Shown: positions 16,402-26,128, counted from the stretch's first letter. The stretch: DNA of 64,000 nt from Saccharothrix tamanrassetensis (GCF_014203665.1 NZ_JACHJN010000005.1:248001-312000); one strand, 5' to 3'. The notes: generated from the letters alone by a model not told the origin. Made by a program: numbers and translations.

Positions 16402-19349
16402 TGTCGATGACCGACGAGCGGTACCGGCGGATCACGGCCGGGGTGCCCCGGCTGGACGACGACCGGCTGCGCGAGGTCCTGCGAGTCTGCTTCGGGGTGT
16501 CCGCGGTGGACACGCGTCCGCTGGCGGGGGAGACCGACCAGAACGTGTGGGTGGCCGACGCGTCGGGCGCCGAGTACGTGTTCAAGGTGTGCTCGGCCGG
16601 GGACCTGGGCGCGGTGCGGTTCCAGAACGCGTTGCTGCGGCACCTGGCCGAGCACGCTCCGGACCTGCCGGTGCCGAGAGTGGTCGCCGCTCGCACCGGG
16701 GTGGCCACCACGCCGTCCGGTGACGTGATCCCGGTGCCCGGCGAACCGGACCTGGTGGCGCGGCTGCTCACCTGGCTGCCGGGCACGCCGCTGGCCGAGG
16801 TGGGCGCGCGCTCGGCGGAACTGCTCGCCGACGTCGGCGAGGTCGCCGGCCGGCTGGCCGCCGCCACCGTCTCCTGGCAGCACCCGGAGCCGCCCGCACC
16901 GCACTACTGGGAGTTCCCGCACGCCGCCACCGTGCTCGCCGAAGCCCTGCCCGCCGTCGCCGACCCGGACCTGCACGCGGCGATCAGCCGGGTCGAGGCC
17001 GAGTTCGTGCCGCTGCTGGACCGGCTGCCGGAGCTGCCGCAGGGCGTGGTCCACCACGACCTCAACGCGTTCAACCTGCTCGTCGGCCCCGGTCCGCGTC
17101 GGCGGGTGATCGGGGTGATCGACTTCGGCGACGCCCAGCGCACAGCCCGCGTCGCCGACCTGGCCATCCTCTGCGCCAGCGCCATGCGCGGCGTGCCGGA
17201 CCCGCTGCACGTGGCCGCCGCACTCGTCGCCGCCTACCACCGGGTGTGCCCGCTCACCGACGCCGAGGTGGACCTGCTGTACCCGCTGCTGGCGATCCGG
17301 GCGGCCACCGTCGCGGCCACCGCCGCCCGGTTGGACGCCGCCAGGGAGCACGGCGACCCCCGGCACCGCTCCCCGGCGGCGGCGGAACTGGTCCGGGTGC
17401 TCGCGGAGACCCCGGCCGAGTTCGGCGTCGCCACCCTCCGGCACGCCTGCGGGCTGCCCGCCCAGACCCGGCAGGCCGTGGTCGACCGGCTCGCCGGCCG
17501 GGCGGTCGAGCCCCTGGTGGCAGGGGATCTGCGACCGGTCGACCTCACGGTGAGCAGTGCGGTCTTCGACGACGTCGACCCCCGCGACCAGGACGCGGTG
17601 CGCACCGCCTCGGCGGCGGCGATCCGCGCCGCCCGTCCCGCGGTGGCCGTGGGCCGGTACGGCGAACCCCGGTTCACCTCCGGCGGCGGCACCGTTTCCG
17701 TCGGACTCGACCTGTTCGCCGAAGCGGGGGCACCGGTGTCCGCGCCACTGGCGGGCTCGGTCGGGCACGGTCCGCCGGGCGTCGACCTCCTGCTCCGGCA
17801 CGAGACCGCCGAGGACATCCGCTTCTGGACCATCTACACCGGACTGTCCACAGAGGTCTCTTTCGGCGACGAAGTGGCTGCGGGGCAGAACATCGGTGCG
17901 GTCGGACCGAACGCGCGGCTGCTGGTGCAGGTGTCCACCGTGCCGGTGACCGGATGGCGTGAAGTGCCCGCAGAGGTGCCGCACGCGGACGCCCCGGTGT
18001 GGCAGGCGCTGCTACCGGACCCGACCCCGCTGCTCGGCTCGCGGCACGCCGTGACCGCGTGGCAGTCGTCCACCGAGCAGACCCTGGCGGCCAGGCGGAA
18101 ACACCTGTCGCACACCCACCCGACCTACTTCAGCGCGCCGATCACCATGGTGCGCGCCAGGGACTGCCGCTTCTACGACGAGAACGGCCGGGGCTACCTG
18201 GACGCGCTGAACAACGTGACGCTGCTGGGGCACGGCCACCCCCGGCTGGTCGACGCGGCCACCCGGCAACTGCGGCGGCTCAACACCAACAGCAGGTTCG
18301 TCTACGAGGTGCTCACCGAGTACGCCGAGGCGCTGACCGCCACCCTGCCGGACGGCCTGGACGTGGTGTACTTCCTCAACTCCGGCAGCGAGGCCAACGA
18401 CCTGGCGCTGCGCATGGCCCGCTACCTCACCGGCCGCGACGACGTGGTGATCATCGACGACGCCTACCACGGCTACACCACGACCGTGGCCGACGTGAGC
18501 CCGTCCCGCTACAAGCACTACGGCAAGCCGGACACCACGCACCCCACCCCGGTGCCGGACCGCTACCGGGGCGGCTACGGCTACGACGACCCGGAGGCCG
18601 GCGCGAAGTACGCCCGCCACGTCACCGACACGTTCGAGCGGCTCGCCGGCGCCGGTCGACCCCCGGCGGCGTTCCTGTACGAGGGCCTGCTGGCCGGTGG
18701 CGGGCAGATCGTGCTGCCGCCCGGCTACCTCGCGCCGATCCACGCCGAGGCCCGCCGGCACGGCGCGTTCACCATCGCCGACGAGGTGCAGGTCGGGTTC
18801 GGCCGGCTCGGCGAGGCGTTCTGGGGCTTCCAGACCCAGGGCGTGGTGCCCGACTTCGTGACCATGGGCAAGGCGATGGGCAACGGGTTCCCGGTGTCCG
18901 CCCTGGTGACCACCAGGGAGATCTCCGAGGCCTTCGACCGCACCGGCCGGTTCTTCTCCACCTACGGCGGCAACCCGGTCGCCTGCGCGGTCGGCCTGGA
19001 ACTGCTCCGGGTGCTGGACGAGGAACGCCTGCAGGACAACGCGTCGACCGTGGGCCGGTACCTGCGCGACCGGCTCGGTGAGCTGGCCGACCGGCACGAA
19101 CTGATCGGCGACGTGCGCGGCCAGGGCTTCTACAGCGGGGTCGAGTTCGTGCTCGACCGCGCCACCAAGGAGCCCGCCGCGGCCGAGACGCTGATCATCT
19201 GCGAGCGGCTGAAGGAGGAAGGTGTGCTGGTGTACCCGACCGGACCGGCGTGGAACATCCTCAAGCTCAAGCCCCCGCTGACGTTCACCAGGGCGCACGC
19301 GGACGAGCTGGTCTCGGCGCTGGACCGGGTCCTGGAAGCGGGGTGGTGA
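16401..19349 (+). CDS. Three-part fusion: APH-type kinase + degenerate M23 domain + class III aminotransferase/phospholyase
   Basis: A 982-aa fusion. Residues about 1-340 are an APH/choline-kinase-like phosphotransferase (catalytic HHDLNAFNLL near 218, metal-binding IDFGD near 240). About 400-540 resemble a LytM/M23 domain, but the usual zinc-binding His residues are replaced (VSVGLDLF, WTIYTGLS), so it is probably not a peptidase. About 550-982 are a class III PLP enzyme with Lys in TMGKAMGNGFP (near 823). Animal hydroxylysine kinase and the ammonia-phospholyases for phosphoethanolamine and phosphohydroxylysine belong to these two families, and bacterial fusions of them are known. The fusion may phosphorylate an amino alcohol, then eliminate phosphate and ammonia to give an aldehyde. 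Substrate is inferred. Confidence 0.85.
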   Translation: MSMTDERYRRITAGVPRLDDDRLREVLRVCFGVSAVDTRPLAGETDQNVWVADASGAEYVFKVCSAGDLGAVRFQNALLRHLAEHAPDLPVPRVVAARTGVATTPSGDVIPVPGEPDLVARLLTWLPGTPLAEVGARSAELLADVGEVAGRLAAATVSWQHPEPPAPHYWEFPHAATVLAEALPAVADPDLHAAISRVEAEFVPLLDRLPELPQGVVHHDLNAFNLLVGPGPRRRVIGVIDFGDAQRTARVADLAILCASAMRGVPDPLHVAAALVAAYHRVCPLTDAEVDLLYPLLAIRAATVAATAARLDAAREHGDPRHRSPAAAELVRVLAETPAEFGVATLRHACGLPAQTRQAVVDRLAGRAVEPLVAGDLRPVDLTVSSAVFDDVDPRDQDAVRTASAAAIRAARPAVAVGRYGEPRFTSGGGTVSVGLDLFAEAGAPVSAPLAGSVGHGPPGVDLLLRHETAEDIRFWTIYTGLSTEVSFGDEVAAGQNIGAVGPNARLLVQVSTVPVTGWREVPAEVPHADAPVWQALLPDPTPLLGSRHAVTAWQSSTEQTLAARRKHLSHTHPTYFSAPITMVRARDCRFYDENGRGYLDALNNVTLLGHGHPRLVDAATRQLRRLNTNSRFVYEVLTEYAEALTATLPDGLDVVYFLNSGSEANDLALRMARYLTGRDDVVIIDDAYHGYTTTVADVSPSRYKHYGKPDTTHPTPVPDRYRGGYGYDDPEAGAKYARHVTDTFERLAGAGRPPAAFLYEGLLAGGGQIVLPPGYLAPIHAEARRHGAFTIADEVQVGFGRLGEAFWGFQTQGVVPDFVTMGKAMGNGFPVSALVTTREISEAFDRTGRFFSTYGGNPVACAVGLELLRVLDEERLQDNASTVGRYLRDRLGELADRHELIGDVRGQGFYSGVEFVLDRATKEPAAAETLIICERLKEEGVLVYPTGPAWNILKLKPPLTFTRAHADELVSALDRVLEAGW

Positions 19350-20995
19350 CGGTGACCGCGGACCTGGTGCTGCGCGGCGGCCCGGTGGTGACCGCCGACG
19401 AGCGGTTCACCGTCGCCTCGGCGCTGGCGGTCGCCGGAGACCGGATCATCGCCGTCGGCGACGACGACGCGGTCTCCGCCCTGATCGGGCCGACGACCCG
19501 GGTGGTCGACCTGGACGGCCGCGCGGTGCTGCCCGGGGTCAACGACGCGCACCTGCACCTGGCCATGTTCGGGCAGTCCCGGCGCAACGCCGACCTGACC
19601 GCCGTCGACTCGGTGGCCGCGCTGCACGAGTCGCTGCGGGCCGAAGCCGACCGACGTCCGGACGGCGACTGGCTGATCGGGGAGGGCTGGCGGGAGGCGG
19701 CCATCGCCGAGTTCCGCCCCGGCGGTCCCGGCCCCCACCGCCGGGCGCTCGACGAGGCCACCGGTGGGCGCCCGGCCGTGCTGCACCACGCGTCCCGGCA
19801 CTCCGTGCTGGTGAACACCGCCGCGTTGCGGGTGGCCGGGATCGACCGCGACACCCCGGACCCGGTCGGCGGCATCATCGTGCGCGACGGCGACGGCGAA
19901 CCGACCGGGATGCTGCTGGAGTCCGCCGGCATCCTGGTCACCCGGCACGCGCCGGTGCCGTCCAGGCAGGAGCGGCTCGACGCGATCGTGGACGGCATGC
20001 GGGTGCTCAACACGCTGGGCATCACCAGCGTGACAGACCCGATCGTGTGGCCGGAACTGCTCCGCGACTACGTCGTGCTGCACCAGCAGGGCCGGCTCAC
20101 GGTGCGCGTCAACGCCCTGCTGCACTGGGACTGGCCCTCGCCGTCGACCTCGCTGGAGCGGTTGACCACGATGCTCGACCACGCCGGCGTGGCCACCGGG
20201 CTCGGCGACGACTGGCTGCGCGTCGGCGGGGTGAAGCTGTTCGCCGACGGCGTGCCCAGCCACGGCACGGCGTGGCTGCACCAGCCCTACCCGAACGGCG
20301 GCTACGGCCACCTCGTCACCCCCGGCGCGGACGACGAGGAGCGCTACCGCGAACTGCTCGACCTCATCGAGACCGCGCACCGGCACCGGCTCCAGGTGCA
20401 GGTCCACGTGACCGGCGACCGCGCCGCCGACGCGGCCGTCGACGGCATCATCCGCGCCCAGGCGCGTGATCCGTGGCCGCAGGCCCGGCACGCCCTGATC
20501 CACGGCACGCTGCTCGACGAGGACACCCCGCGCCGGCTCGCCGAGCACCGCATCGGCGTGATCACCAGTTCGCTGATGAAGTCCCACAGCGGCGCGACGA
20601 TCACCGCTGCGGTCGGCGCGGACCGGTGGGCCCGGGCGTTCCCCGCCGGCGCGCTGCTGGCCGCCGGGGTGCCGGTCGCGGACAGCTCGGACGCGCCGGT
20701 CTGCTTCCCGGACTGGCGGCGCGGGCTGGCCACCTTCGTCGGCGCGGCGGCGAACCCGCTCGCCGAGGTGCCCGCCGGGCTGCGCCTCACCCGGGAACAG
20801 GCGATCCGGCTGTGGACCAGCGATCCGGCGTACTTCGAGCACGCCGAGCACCGCAAGGGTTCGCTGACCCCGGGACGGCTGGCCGACCTGCTGGTGCTGG
20901 ACCGCGACCCCACCACCGTGCCGGCCCACGAGCTGACCGACCTCGCCCCGCAGTTGACGATCGTCGGCGGGCGCACGGTGTTCGAAGTGGACTGA
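19346..20995 (+). CDS. Amidohydrolase family 3 protein (YtcJ-like)
   Basis: A 549-aa metal-dependent hydrolase. The N-terminal beta-sandwich strand leads to the metal motif PGVNDAHLHL, with later conserved blocks VQVHVTGDRAADAAVDGI, HALIHGT and DSSDAPV. Family 3 amidohydrolases cleave N-acyl, N-formyl or cyclic amides. GTG at 19346 overlaps the TGA of the fusion gene (GTGA); another GTG two codons on is possible. Last gene of the operon, followed by a strong terminator. It could free the amine from an amide before transamination, which would suit the transporter and aminotransferases. That is inference. Confidence 0.88.
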   Translation: MTVTADLVLRGGPVVTADERFTVASALAVAGDRIIAVGDDDAVSALIGPTTRVVDLDGRAVLPGVNDAHLHLAMFGQSRRNADLTAVDSVAALHESLRAEADRRPDGDWLIGEGWREAAIAEFRPGGPGPHRRALDEATGGRPAVLHHASRHSVLVNTAALRVAGIDRDTPDPVGGIIVRDGDGEPTGMLLESAGILVTRHAPVPSRQERLDAIVDGMRVLNTLGITSVTDPIVWPELLRDYVVLHQQGRLTVRVNALLHWDWPSPSTSLERLTTMLDHAGVATGLGDDWLRVGGVKLFADGVPSHGTAWLHQPYPNGGYGHLVTPGADDEERYRELLDLIETAHRHRLQVQVHVTGDRAADAAVDGIIRAQARDPWPQARHALIHGTLLDEDTPRRLAEHRIGVITSSLMKSHSGATITAAVGADRWARAFPAGALLAAGVPVADSSDAPVCFPDWRRGLATFVGAAANPLAEVPAGLRLTREQAIRLWTSDPAYFEHAEHRKGSLTPGRLADLLVLDRDPTTVPAHELTDLAPQLTIVGGRTVFEVD

Positions 20996-21044
20996 CGCCG
21001 CCGCCGGTCGCGACGGTGGTCCGTCGCCATGATCGGAGGAGGGT

Positions 21045-21078
21045 GCCGTCAGGGCGGTCGGGGGCCCGCCCTGACGGC
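21045..21078. terminator. Bidirectional hairpin terminator
   Basis: Perfect 13-bp stem (GCCGTCAGGGCGG and its complement) with an 8-nt loop, between the convergent amidohydrolase and the small coiled-coil gene. It lacks a long U-tract, as usual in actinomycetes. Confidence 0.75.
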
Positions 21079-21091
21079 GGTGGATCCGTGG

Positions 21092-21307
21092 TCACCGGGC
21101 GTCGATCGCTCCGGTTCCCACGGGTGGGGAGTGGTCGGTGGGTCGGTGGTGCCGGCGCAGCATCGCGTCCATGTCGTGGGCGTAGCCGGTGGCGATGCGC
21201 ACCAACTCGTCGCGCTGGGCCCGCAGGAACGTGTTCTCCGACCGCAGCCGGACCAGCTCGGCGCGTTCGCCCTCGGTCAGGCGGTCGTCGGTTCGCGTGG
21301 TGTCCAT
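21092..21307 (-). CDS. Small coiled-coil hypothetical protein
   Basis: A 71-aa protein with a predicted helical segment carrying heptad-like hydrophobic and charged residues (ERAELVRLRSENTFLRAQRDEL), then a His-rich tail. ATG at 21307 has AAGGA five bases upstream and lies 10 bp after the stop of the D-amino-acid dehydrogenase gene, so it is probably co-transcribed. The family is not recognised. The leucine-zipper-like look suggests a dimeric accessory or DNA-binding role but does not prove it. Confidence 0.6.
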   Translation of the reverse strand: MDTTRTDDRLTEGERAELVRLRSENTFLRAQRDELVRIATGYAHDMDAMLRRHHRPTDHSPPVGTGAIDAR

Positions 21308-21317
21308 ACGTCCTTCT

Positions 21318-22571
21318 TCAGCGCAACGGGTCGAACTCGCGCAGGGCGGCGGGCTGCTTGCCGGTGGTGATCTGCTCGGCCAGCAGCCGCCCGGTCACCG
21401 GGCCGTGGGCCAGTCCCCACATGCCGTGCCCGCCGGCGACGTACACGTTCGGCGCGCGCACCGCCCCGATGACCGGCCGCCCGTCCGGCGTGACGGGACG
21501 CGGCCCGACCCAGACGTCGGTGCGCGCGTCCCACCGGACTCCGCGCAGCAACGGGCGGGCCGAGGCGATGACGGCGTCCAGCCTCGCCGTGACACCGGGA
21601 GCGTCGGGATCGCGGAACTCCATGGTGCCCGCGACGCGCAGCCCGTCCCGGTAGGGCGTGCACGCCACCCGCACGTCCGGCAGGTACACCGGACCGGGAA
21701 CGGGGTGCTCCACCGGCACGGTGAACGAGTAGCCGCGGCCGGCCCGCACCGGCACGCGCACGCCCCACCCCCGGGCCAGCCTGGACAGCCACGCGCCGGT
21801 CGCCACCACGGCGACGTCGGCGGACACGGCTTGACCGGTGCGCGGGTGGACGGTGACCCCGTTGCCGCGGGTGCGGATGTCGGTGACCTCGAACAGCCGG
21901 ACGGTGGCACCACGGGCCACCACCGCTCGGGCGAGCGCCTGGACGAACGCGCCGGGGTCGACGTAGCGCTGGCGCTCGACGCGCACGCCGGCGGTGAGCG
22001 CCGACGACGCCAGGGGCACCTGCTCCCGCAGTTCGTCGGCCGACAGCCCGGTGTGCGCCACCGGCTGGCCCTCCTCGGCCAGCCTGCGCAGCTCGCGCAG
22101 CAGGCCCTGGGCCTGGCGGGGCGTCTCGAACGCCGCGGTGATCGGCGCGTCGACCGTGGGCGCGTCCACGCCGTTGCCGGTGAGCACGTCGAACGCCTCG
22201 ACGCACTCCTCGTTGAGCGGCAGGTTGGCCCGCACCGCCCGGCGCCACGACGACCAGCGGCAGTTCGCGGCGAACCTCGCCAGGAACGCCCACAACGCGG
22301 GGTCCGGCGACAGCGGCACGTGCAGCGGCGCGGTGGGGCTGAGCAGCGACCGGAGGCCGTAGCGCAGCACGGTCGGCTCGTTGAGCGGGATCGCCAGGCC
22401 GGGGGCGATCCACCCGGCGTTGCCCCACGACGCCCCGGCCGCCACCGCGGTCCGGTCGACCACGGTGACCTCGACCCCGCGCTCCTGGAGGAACCACGCG
22501 GTGGACAACCCCACGATGCCCGCCCCGACCACGACCGCCGACCGCGGCCCGCCGTCGATGCGCCCGGCCAT
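21318..22571 (-). CDS. D-amino-acid dehydrogenase-like FAD oxidoreductase (DadA family)
   Basis: A 417-aa DAO-superfamily flavoprotein. The FAD motif is AVVVGAGIVGLSTAWFLQERG, followed by the substrate-side segment GASWGNAGWIAPG and the C-terminal FAD motif YVAGGHGMWGLAHGPVTG. It would oxidise a D-amino acid (or proline-like imino acid) to the 2-oxo acid and pass electrons to the membrane. ATG at 22571 is chosen over the upstream GTG because GGAGG sits at the proper distance from it. The PucR-type regulator gene lies 112 bp upstream on the same strand and may control it. Confidence 0.9.
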   Translation of the reverse strand: MAGRIDGGPRSAVVVGAGIVGLSTAWFLQERGVEVTVVDRTAVAAGASWGNAGWIAPGLAIPLNEPTVLRYGLRSLLSPTAPLHVPLSPDPALWAFLARFAANCRWSSWRRAVRANLPLNEECVEAFDVLTGNGVDAPTVDAPITAAFETPRQAQGLLRELRRLAEEGQPVAHTGLSADELREQVPLASSALTAGVRVERQRYVDPGAFVQALARAVVARGATVRLFEVTDIRTRGNGVTVHPRTGQAVSADVAVVATGAWLSRLARGWGVRVPVRAGRGYSFTVPVEHPVPGPVYLPDVRVACTPYRDGLRVAGTMEFRDPDAPGVTARLDAVIASARPLLRGVRWDARTDVWVGPRPVTPDGRPVIGAVRAPNVYVAGGHGMWGLAHGPVTGRLLAEQITTGKQPAALREFDPLR

Positions 22572-22683
22572 GACCACCTCCAGACCCGATATCGCTTCCT
22601 GGGACCAGGATGGATCGACCGGAGCACCGGACCCTTGTCCGTTCCCTACATCCGGAGGGCCGGTTTCGGTGGGTTCCGCACAA

Positions 22684-24228
22684 TCAGCGGGGTTGGTCGA
22701 GCTCGGTGGCGGCCAGGCCGATGATCATGGCGAGCCGCTTGCGGGCGTCGGCCAGGTCGACCCCCGCCACCCCGGAGATCCGGCGCAACCGGTTGCGGAC
22801 GGTGTTCTGGTGCACGCCGAGCCGCTCACCCGCTTCCGCGAGGTCGCCCTGGGCTTCCAGCCACGCCCGCAGGGTGGCCGTGTAGTGGGTGCCGTGCTCG
22901 TCGTCGTGCCCGCGCAACACGGCCACCGGACCGCGCGCCGGCGTCCGCCCGGCCTTCGCGGCGGTCCGCAGCCGTTGGAGCAGGATGTCGTCCCACGACT
23001 CGTCGTAGGCCGGTGGATCGGTGTCCGGTGTGCGCGCCTCGTGCAGCGCCAGGCACTCGTCGGCTTCCTGCCGACCGGCGGGCAGGTCCGCCGGCTGCGC
23101 CGTCCCCCCGATCCCCGCCCACACCGTCACCTGGGCGGGCAGCGCCGCCCGCAGCGCGGCCACCCACGACCGCGCCGGCGACGCCTGCTCGCCGGGCAGG
23201 ACCGTGTAGAGGGTGTTCCCGGACAGCGCGCTGCGACCCGGCCGTGACCAGCCGAAACCCGTGGTGGCCCGCTCGAACGCCAGCAGCAGCGCGGCGTGCC
23301 GCTCGTCGGCGACGTGCGCGCGGACGGCGATCACCCGCAGCGGGCCCGGCGGCAACCCCAGCCGGCTGACCACCGTCGCGGCGTCCACCGTCCCCTCCAG
23401 CAGTTGGAACACCAGGTCCGACTCCACCTGGCGTTCCAGGTCCGCACTGGCGCGTGACCGCAGCACGTGCAGTGCGACCGTGCGCGCGCCGTCGGCGAAC
23501 GCGGTGCGCCGGACACCGGTCAACGGCTCGCCGCAGGTCGCCCACACCGACCCCAGCACCTCCCGCCCGGCCCGCACCGCCACCACCATCCGCCCGGTCA
23601 GGCCGTGCTCCCGGTCCTGCTCCACGAACAGCGGCTCGTCCGAGGCGGCCAGGTGCGCGAACACGCCCCGGGCGTCGAACAGCGCCCTGAGCCGCTCCGG
23701 CGTCCGCCGCCCCAGGATCGTCTCCGACCGGGCCGGGTCGGCGTGCTGCTGGAGGCTCGAATAGGCCAGCACCCGGGACATCCGGTCCTCGATGGTCACC
23801 GCGCCGCCGACCGCTGCCGCCAGGCTGTCCGCCAGCGCGAACAGGTCCGTGGGGCCGCGCCCGGACTCGGTCTCCCGGCCTTCCAGCACCAGCCCGTACA
23901 CCACGCCGGCCAGTTCGCTCCACGAGACCGCGGGGTCCACCACCATCACCGCGACGCCTTCCGCGTCCCCGGCCTCGGCAGCCTCCCGCTCGTGCTCGGC
24001 ACCGCCGCGCACCAGGACGACGGCCGCCCGGGCCGCCGCCGCCCACCGCACCGCCTCCACCGCGGAGCCGGCCCCGACGGCGAGGAACACGTCGCCCGTC
24101 GCGGGTCGGTCGTCGGCGGCGTCGCGCACCACCACGCTGCGCAACTCGGCCGACCGCGAAACCGGGCAGCAGCACAGCCGCACCCCGTAGCCGCCCAGGA
24201 CGTTCACCAAGCGGTCCAGCCTCACCAT
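22684..24228 (-). CDS. PucR/CdaR-family transcriptional regulator
   Basis: A 514-aa regulator. The N-terminal PucR-like sensing part (about 1-130) and a GGDEF-like/CdaR middle (about 260-400) are followed by the C-terminal helix-turn-helix LAEAGERLGVHQNTVRNRLRRI that defines the family. Members regulate purine, amino-acid or sugar-acid catabolism. A run of Cys (LCCCP) near residue 20 is unusual. ATG at 24228 is preceded by a TGGGG site. The downstream D-amino-acid dehydrogenase gene is the likely target. Confidence 0.88.
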   Translation of the reverse strand: MVRLDRLVNVLGGYGVRLCCCPVSRSAELRSVVVRDAADDRPATGDVFLAVGAGSAVEAVRWAAAARAAVVLVRGGAEHEREAAEAGDAEGVAVMVVDPAVSWSELAGVVYGLVLEGRETESGRGPTDLFALADSLAAAVGGAVTIEDRMSRVLAYSSLQQHADPARSETILGRRTPERLRALFDARGVFAHLAASDEPLFVEQDREHGLTGRMVVAVRAGREVLGSVWATCGEPLTGVRRTAFADGARTVALHVLRSRASADLERQVESDLVFQLLEGTVDAATVVSRLGLPPGPLRVIAVRAHVADERHAALLLAFERATTGFGWSRPGRSALSGNTLYTVLPGEQASPARSWVAALRAALPAQVTVWAGIGGTAQPADLPAGRQEADECLALHEARTPDTDPPAYDESWDDILLQRLRTAAKAGRTPARGPVAVLRGHDDEHGTHYTATLRAWLEAQGDLAEAGERLGVHQNTVRNRLRRISGVAGVDLADARKRLAMIIGLAATELDQPR

Positions 24229-24277
24229 GAGCAACCCCAACCAGAAGCGCGCGGAACCGGCTTCGTCGCCGCCGGGT

Positions 24278-25099
24278 CTAGTCCACCCGGCCGACGCCGC
24301 CGTACCCGAGCGGGCGTGCCGCGCTCTGCTGCTCCAGGTGGTCGTCGGGGCGCCAGTCCGGCAGGCACACCAGCCCCGGTTCGACCAGGGTCATCCCGTC
24401 GTCGAACCAGCCGAGGATGTCCCGGTGGGTGCGGACGTAGACGTGCTCGTCGGCGGCGGCGTAGGCCTCCACCAGGCGCGCCACCTCGGCCTGCAGCGCG
24501 GGGCCGGCCTGTTCGCTGGCGATGTGCGAGATCGCGAGGAAGCTGCCCGGCGCCAGCCGCCGCCGGTAGGTCGCGACCAGCTCCCTCGGTCCGTCGTCGT
24601 CGGAGATGAACAGCAGGACCCCGACCATCAGCAGGGCGACCGGCTGGGAGAAGTCGATCAGCCGGCGGGTCTCGGGGTGGTCGAGGATGGTGTCGGGGTT
24701 GCGGATGTCGGCCTGGACGATGCTCGCGAACGGGTTGCCCGCGAGCAGTTGCCGCGCGTGGGCGTAGGCCACCGGCTCGTAGTCCACGTACACCACGCGG
24801 GCGGCCGGGTCGACCTGCTGGGCGATCTCGTGCACGTTGCCGACGGTCGGGATGCCCGAGCCGAGGTCGAGGAACTGGCGGATGCCCTGGTCGAGGCAGA
24901 ACTTCACCACCCGGCGCAGGAACGACCGGTTGAGCTTGGCGACGGCCGGCACCGAGGGCGCGATCCGCAGGACCTGGTCGGCGAACGCGCGGTCGACCGC
25001 GAAGTTGTGGGCGCCGTCGAGGAAGTAGTCGTAGGCGCGGGCGGCCGACGGCACGCTGAGGTCGACGTCGCTGCGGGGCTCGAACGAGGAGGAGGACAC
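24278..25099 (-). CDS. SAM-dependent methyltransferase, DUF574/Methyltransf_19 type
   Basis: A 273-aa protein with the actinomycete-specific N-terminus (PSAARAYDYFLDGAHNFAVDRAFA) of the DUF574 family and the SAM motif FLDLGSGIPT. Many copies occur per actinomycete genome and specific substrates are mostly unknown. GTG at 25099 follows GGAAGG. It is 49 bp upstream of the PucR gene and 119 bp downstream of the hydrolase on the same strand. Confidence 0.9.
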   Translation of the reverse strand: MSSSSFEPRSDVDLSVPSAARAYDYFLDGAHNFAVDRAFADQVLRIAPSVPAVAKLNRSFLRRVVKFCLDQGIRQFLDLGSGIPTVGNVHEIAQQVDPAARVVYVDYEPVAYAHARQLLAGNPFASIVQADIRNPDTILDHPETRRLIDFSQPVALLMVGVLLFISDDDGPRELVATYRRRLAPGSFLAISHIASEQAGPALQAEVARLVEAYAAADEHVYVRTHRDILGWFDDGMTLVEPGLVCLPDWRPDDHLEQQSAARPLGYGGVGRVD

Positions 25100-25218
25100 G
25101 GTATTGGGCCTTCCGGGGGACGGAGCCTGGTTCCAGGGATCCCGAGCCTAAGCGGCGCACCCCCGACGGGCTCCCGGAAGGGCCGGCTCCCCGCTCCGGT
25201 GGCCGGCGTGCACCCCGG

Positions 25219-26013
25219 TCACGGTCCGGTGAGGTGGCGTCGGAACCACGCGGTCAGGCCCGCGTCCACCTCTCGGGCCAGGGGTAGCTGGGGCGCGGGC
25301 TCGATGCCGGGCTCCTCCGCGAGCGGATGCGCCAACCCGGGGATCGACAGCAGCTCGGACCGTTCTCCCAGCGCTTCGACGAGGTCGAACGCGTCGGCAC
25401 GCAGCGCCGGGTGATCCAGTTCGCCGCTGACCACCAGCAGCGGCGCGCGACCGGCGATGGTGCCCGCTTCCGTGACGAAGTCCAGGCTGTCGACGGCCTT
25501 CTCGGACTCGGTGTCGTACGGGTAGTCGCCCGGGAACAGGTCGACCACGGACCGCATCCGGATGGCGGCGTTGACGACCGCACCGGCGAAGACCGGAGTC
25601 TCGGTGTCGGCGAGGATCCGCAGCGCGACGGCCCCGCCCAGCGAGCCGCCGAGCACTCCGATCGGTCCGTCATCGACCGGCAGTTGTGCACGGATCGCCG
25701 CCAGTGCGGCCGGGAATTCTTCGGTCGCCTGTCGGACGAACGGGTACAGGAAGGACATCAGGGGGTCTTTGCGCACCAGCTCCAGGACCGCGTCCGTGCT
25801 GCCGTCGACCATGCGCGCCCCGCACATCGGCATCCCGAGGTGCACTCGCCACGCGGGAAGGTCGTTCATCGGCAACGCGGCAGCGAACGCCGCGTCCGAC
25901 CTCGGCGCGTCCAACATGTGCCAGCTGACGACCAGTGGCGCGGGGCCCTCACCGGCAGGCGGCAGTGCGGTGAACGGCACGCCGGCGGCCGTGCCCGTGA
26001 TCGGTGGGTGCAT
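25219..26013 (-). CDS. Alpha/beta hydrolase
   Basis: A 264-aa hydrolase of the dienelactone-hydrolase/BAAT-like fold. The nucleophile elbow is GVLGGSLGGAVA (Ser near residue 125), the acid is probably in SGELDHP and the His in IPGLAHPL. No signal peptide, so cytoplasmic. The substrate is not known. ATG at 26013 is the first gene of the minus-strand group and faces an 813-bp region with large stem-loops. Confidence 0.85.
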   Translation of the reverse strand: MHPPITGTAAGVPFTALPPAGEGPAPLVVSWHMLDAPRSDAAFAAALPMNDLPAWRVHLGMPMCGARMVDGSTDAVLELVRKDPLMSFLYPFVRQATEEFPAALAAIRAQLPVDDGPIGVLGGSLGGAVALRILADTETPVFAGAVVNAAIRMRSVVDLFPGDYPYDTESEKAVDSLDFVTEAGTIAGRAPLLVVSGELDHPALRADAFDLVEALGERSELLSIPGLAHPLAEEPGIEPAPQLPLAREVDAGLTAWFRRHLTGP

Positions 26014-26128
26014 GTGGCCACGGTAGGTCTGCGGTCGTGTGCCGGAAATCGATTACGCCACCGGCGGAATCAACGCGACGAACCGCCCTCCCGACCCAAG
26101 CCGTGCACGCCCGCACAGACCCGTCGCC

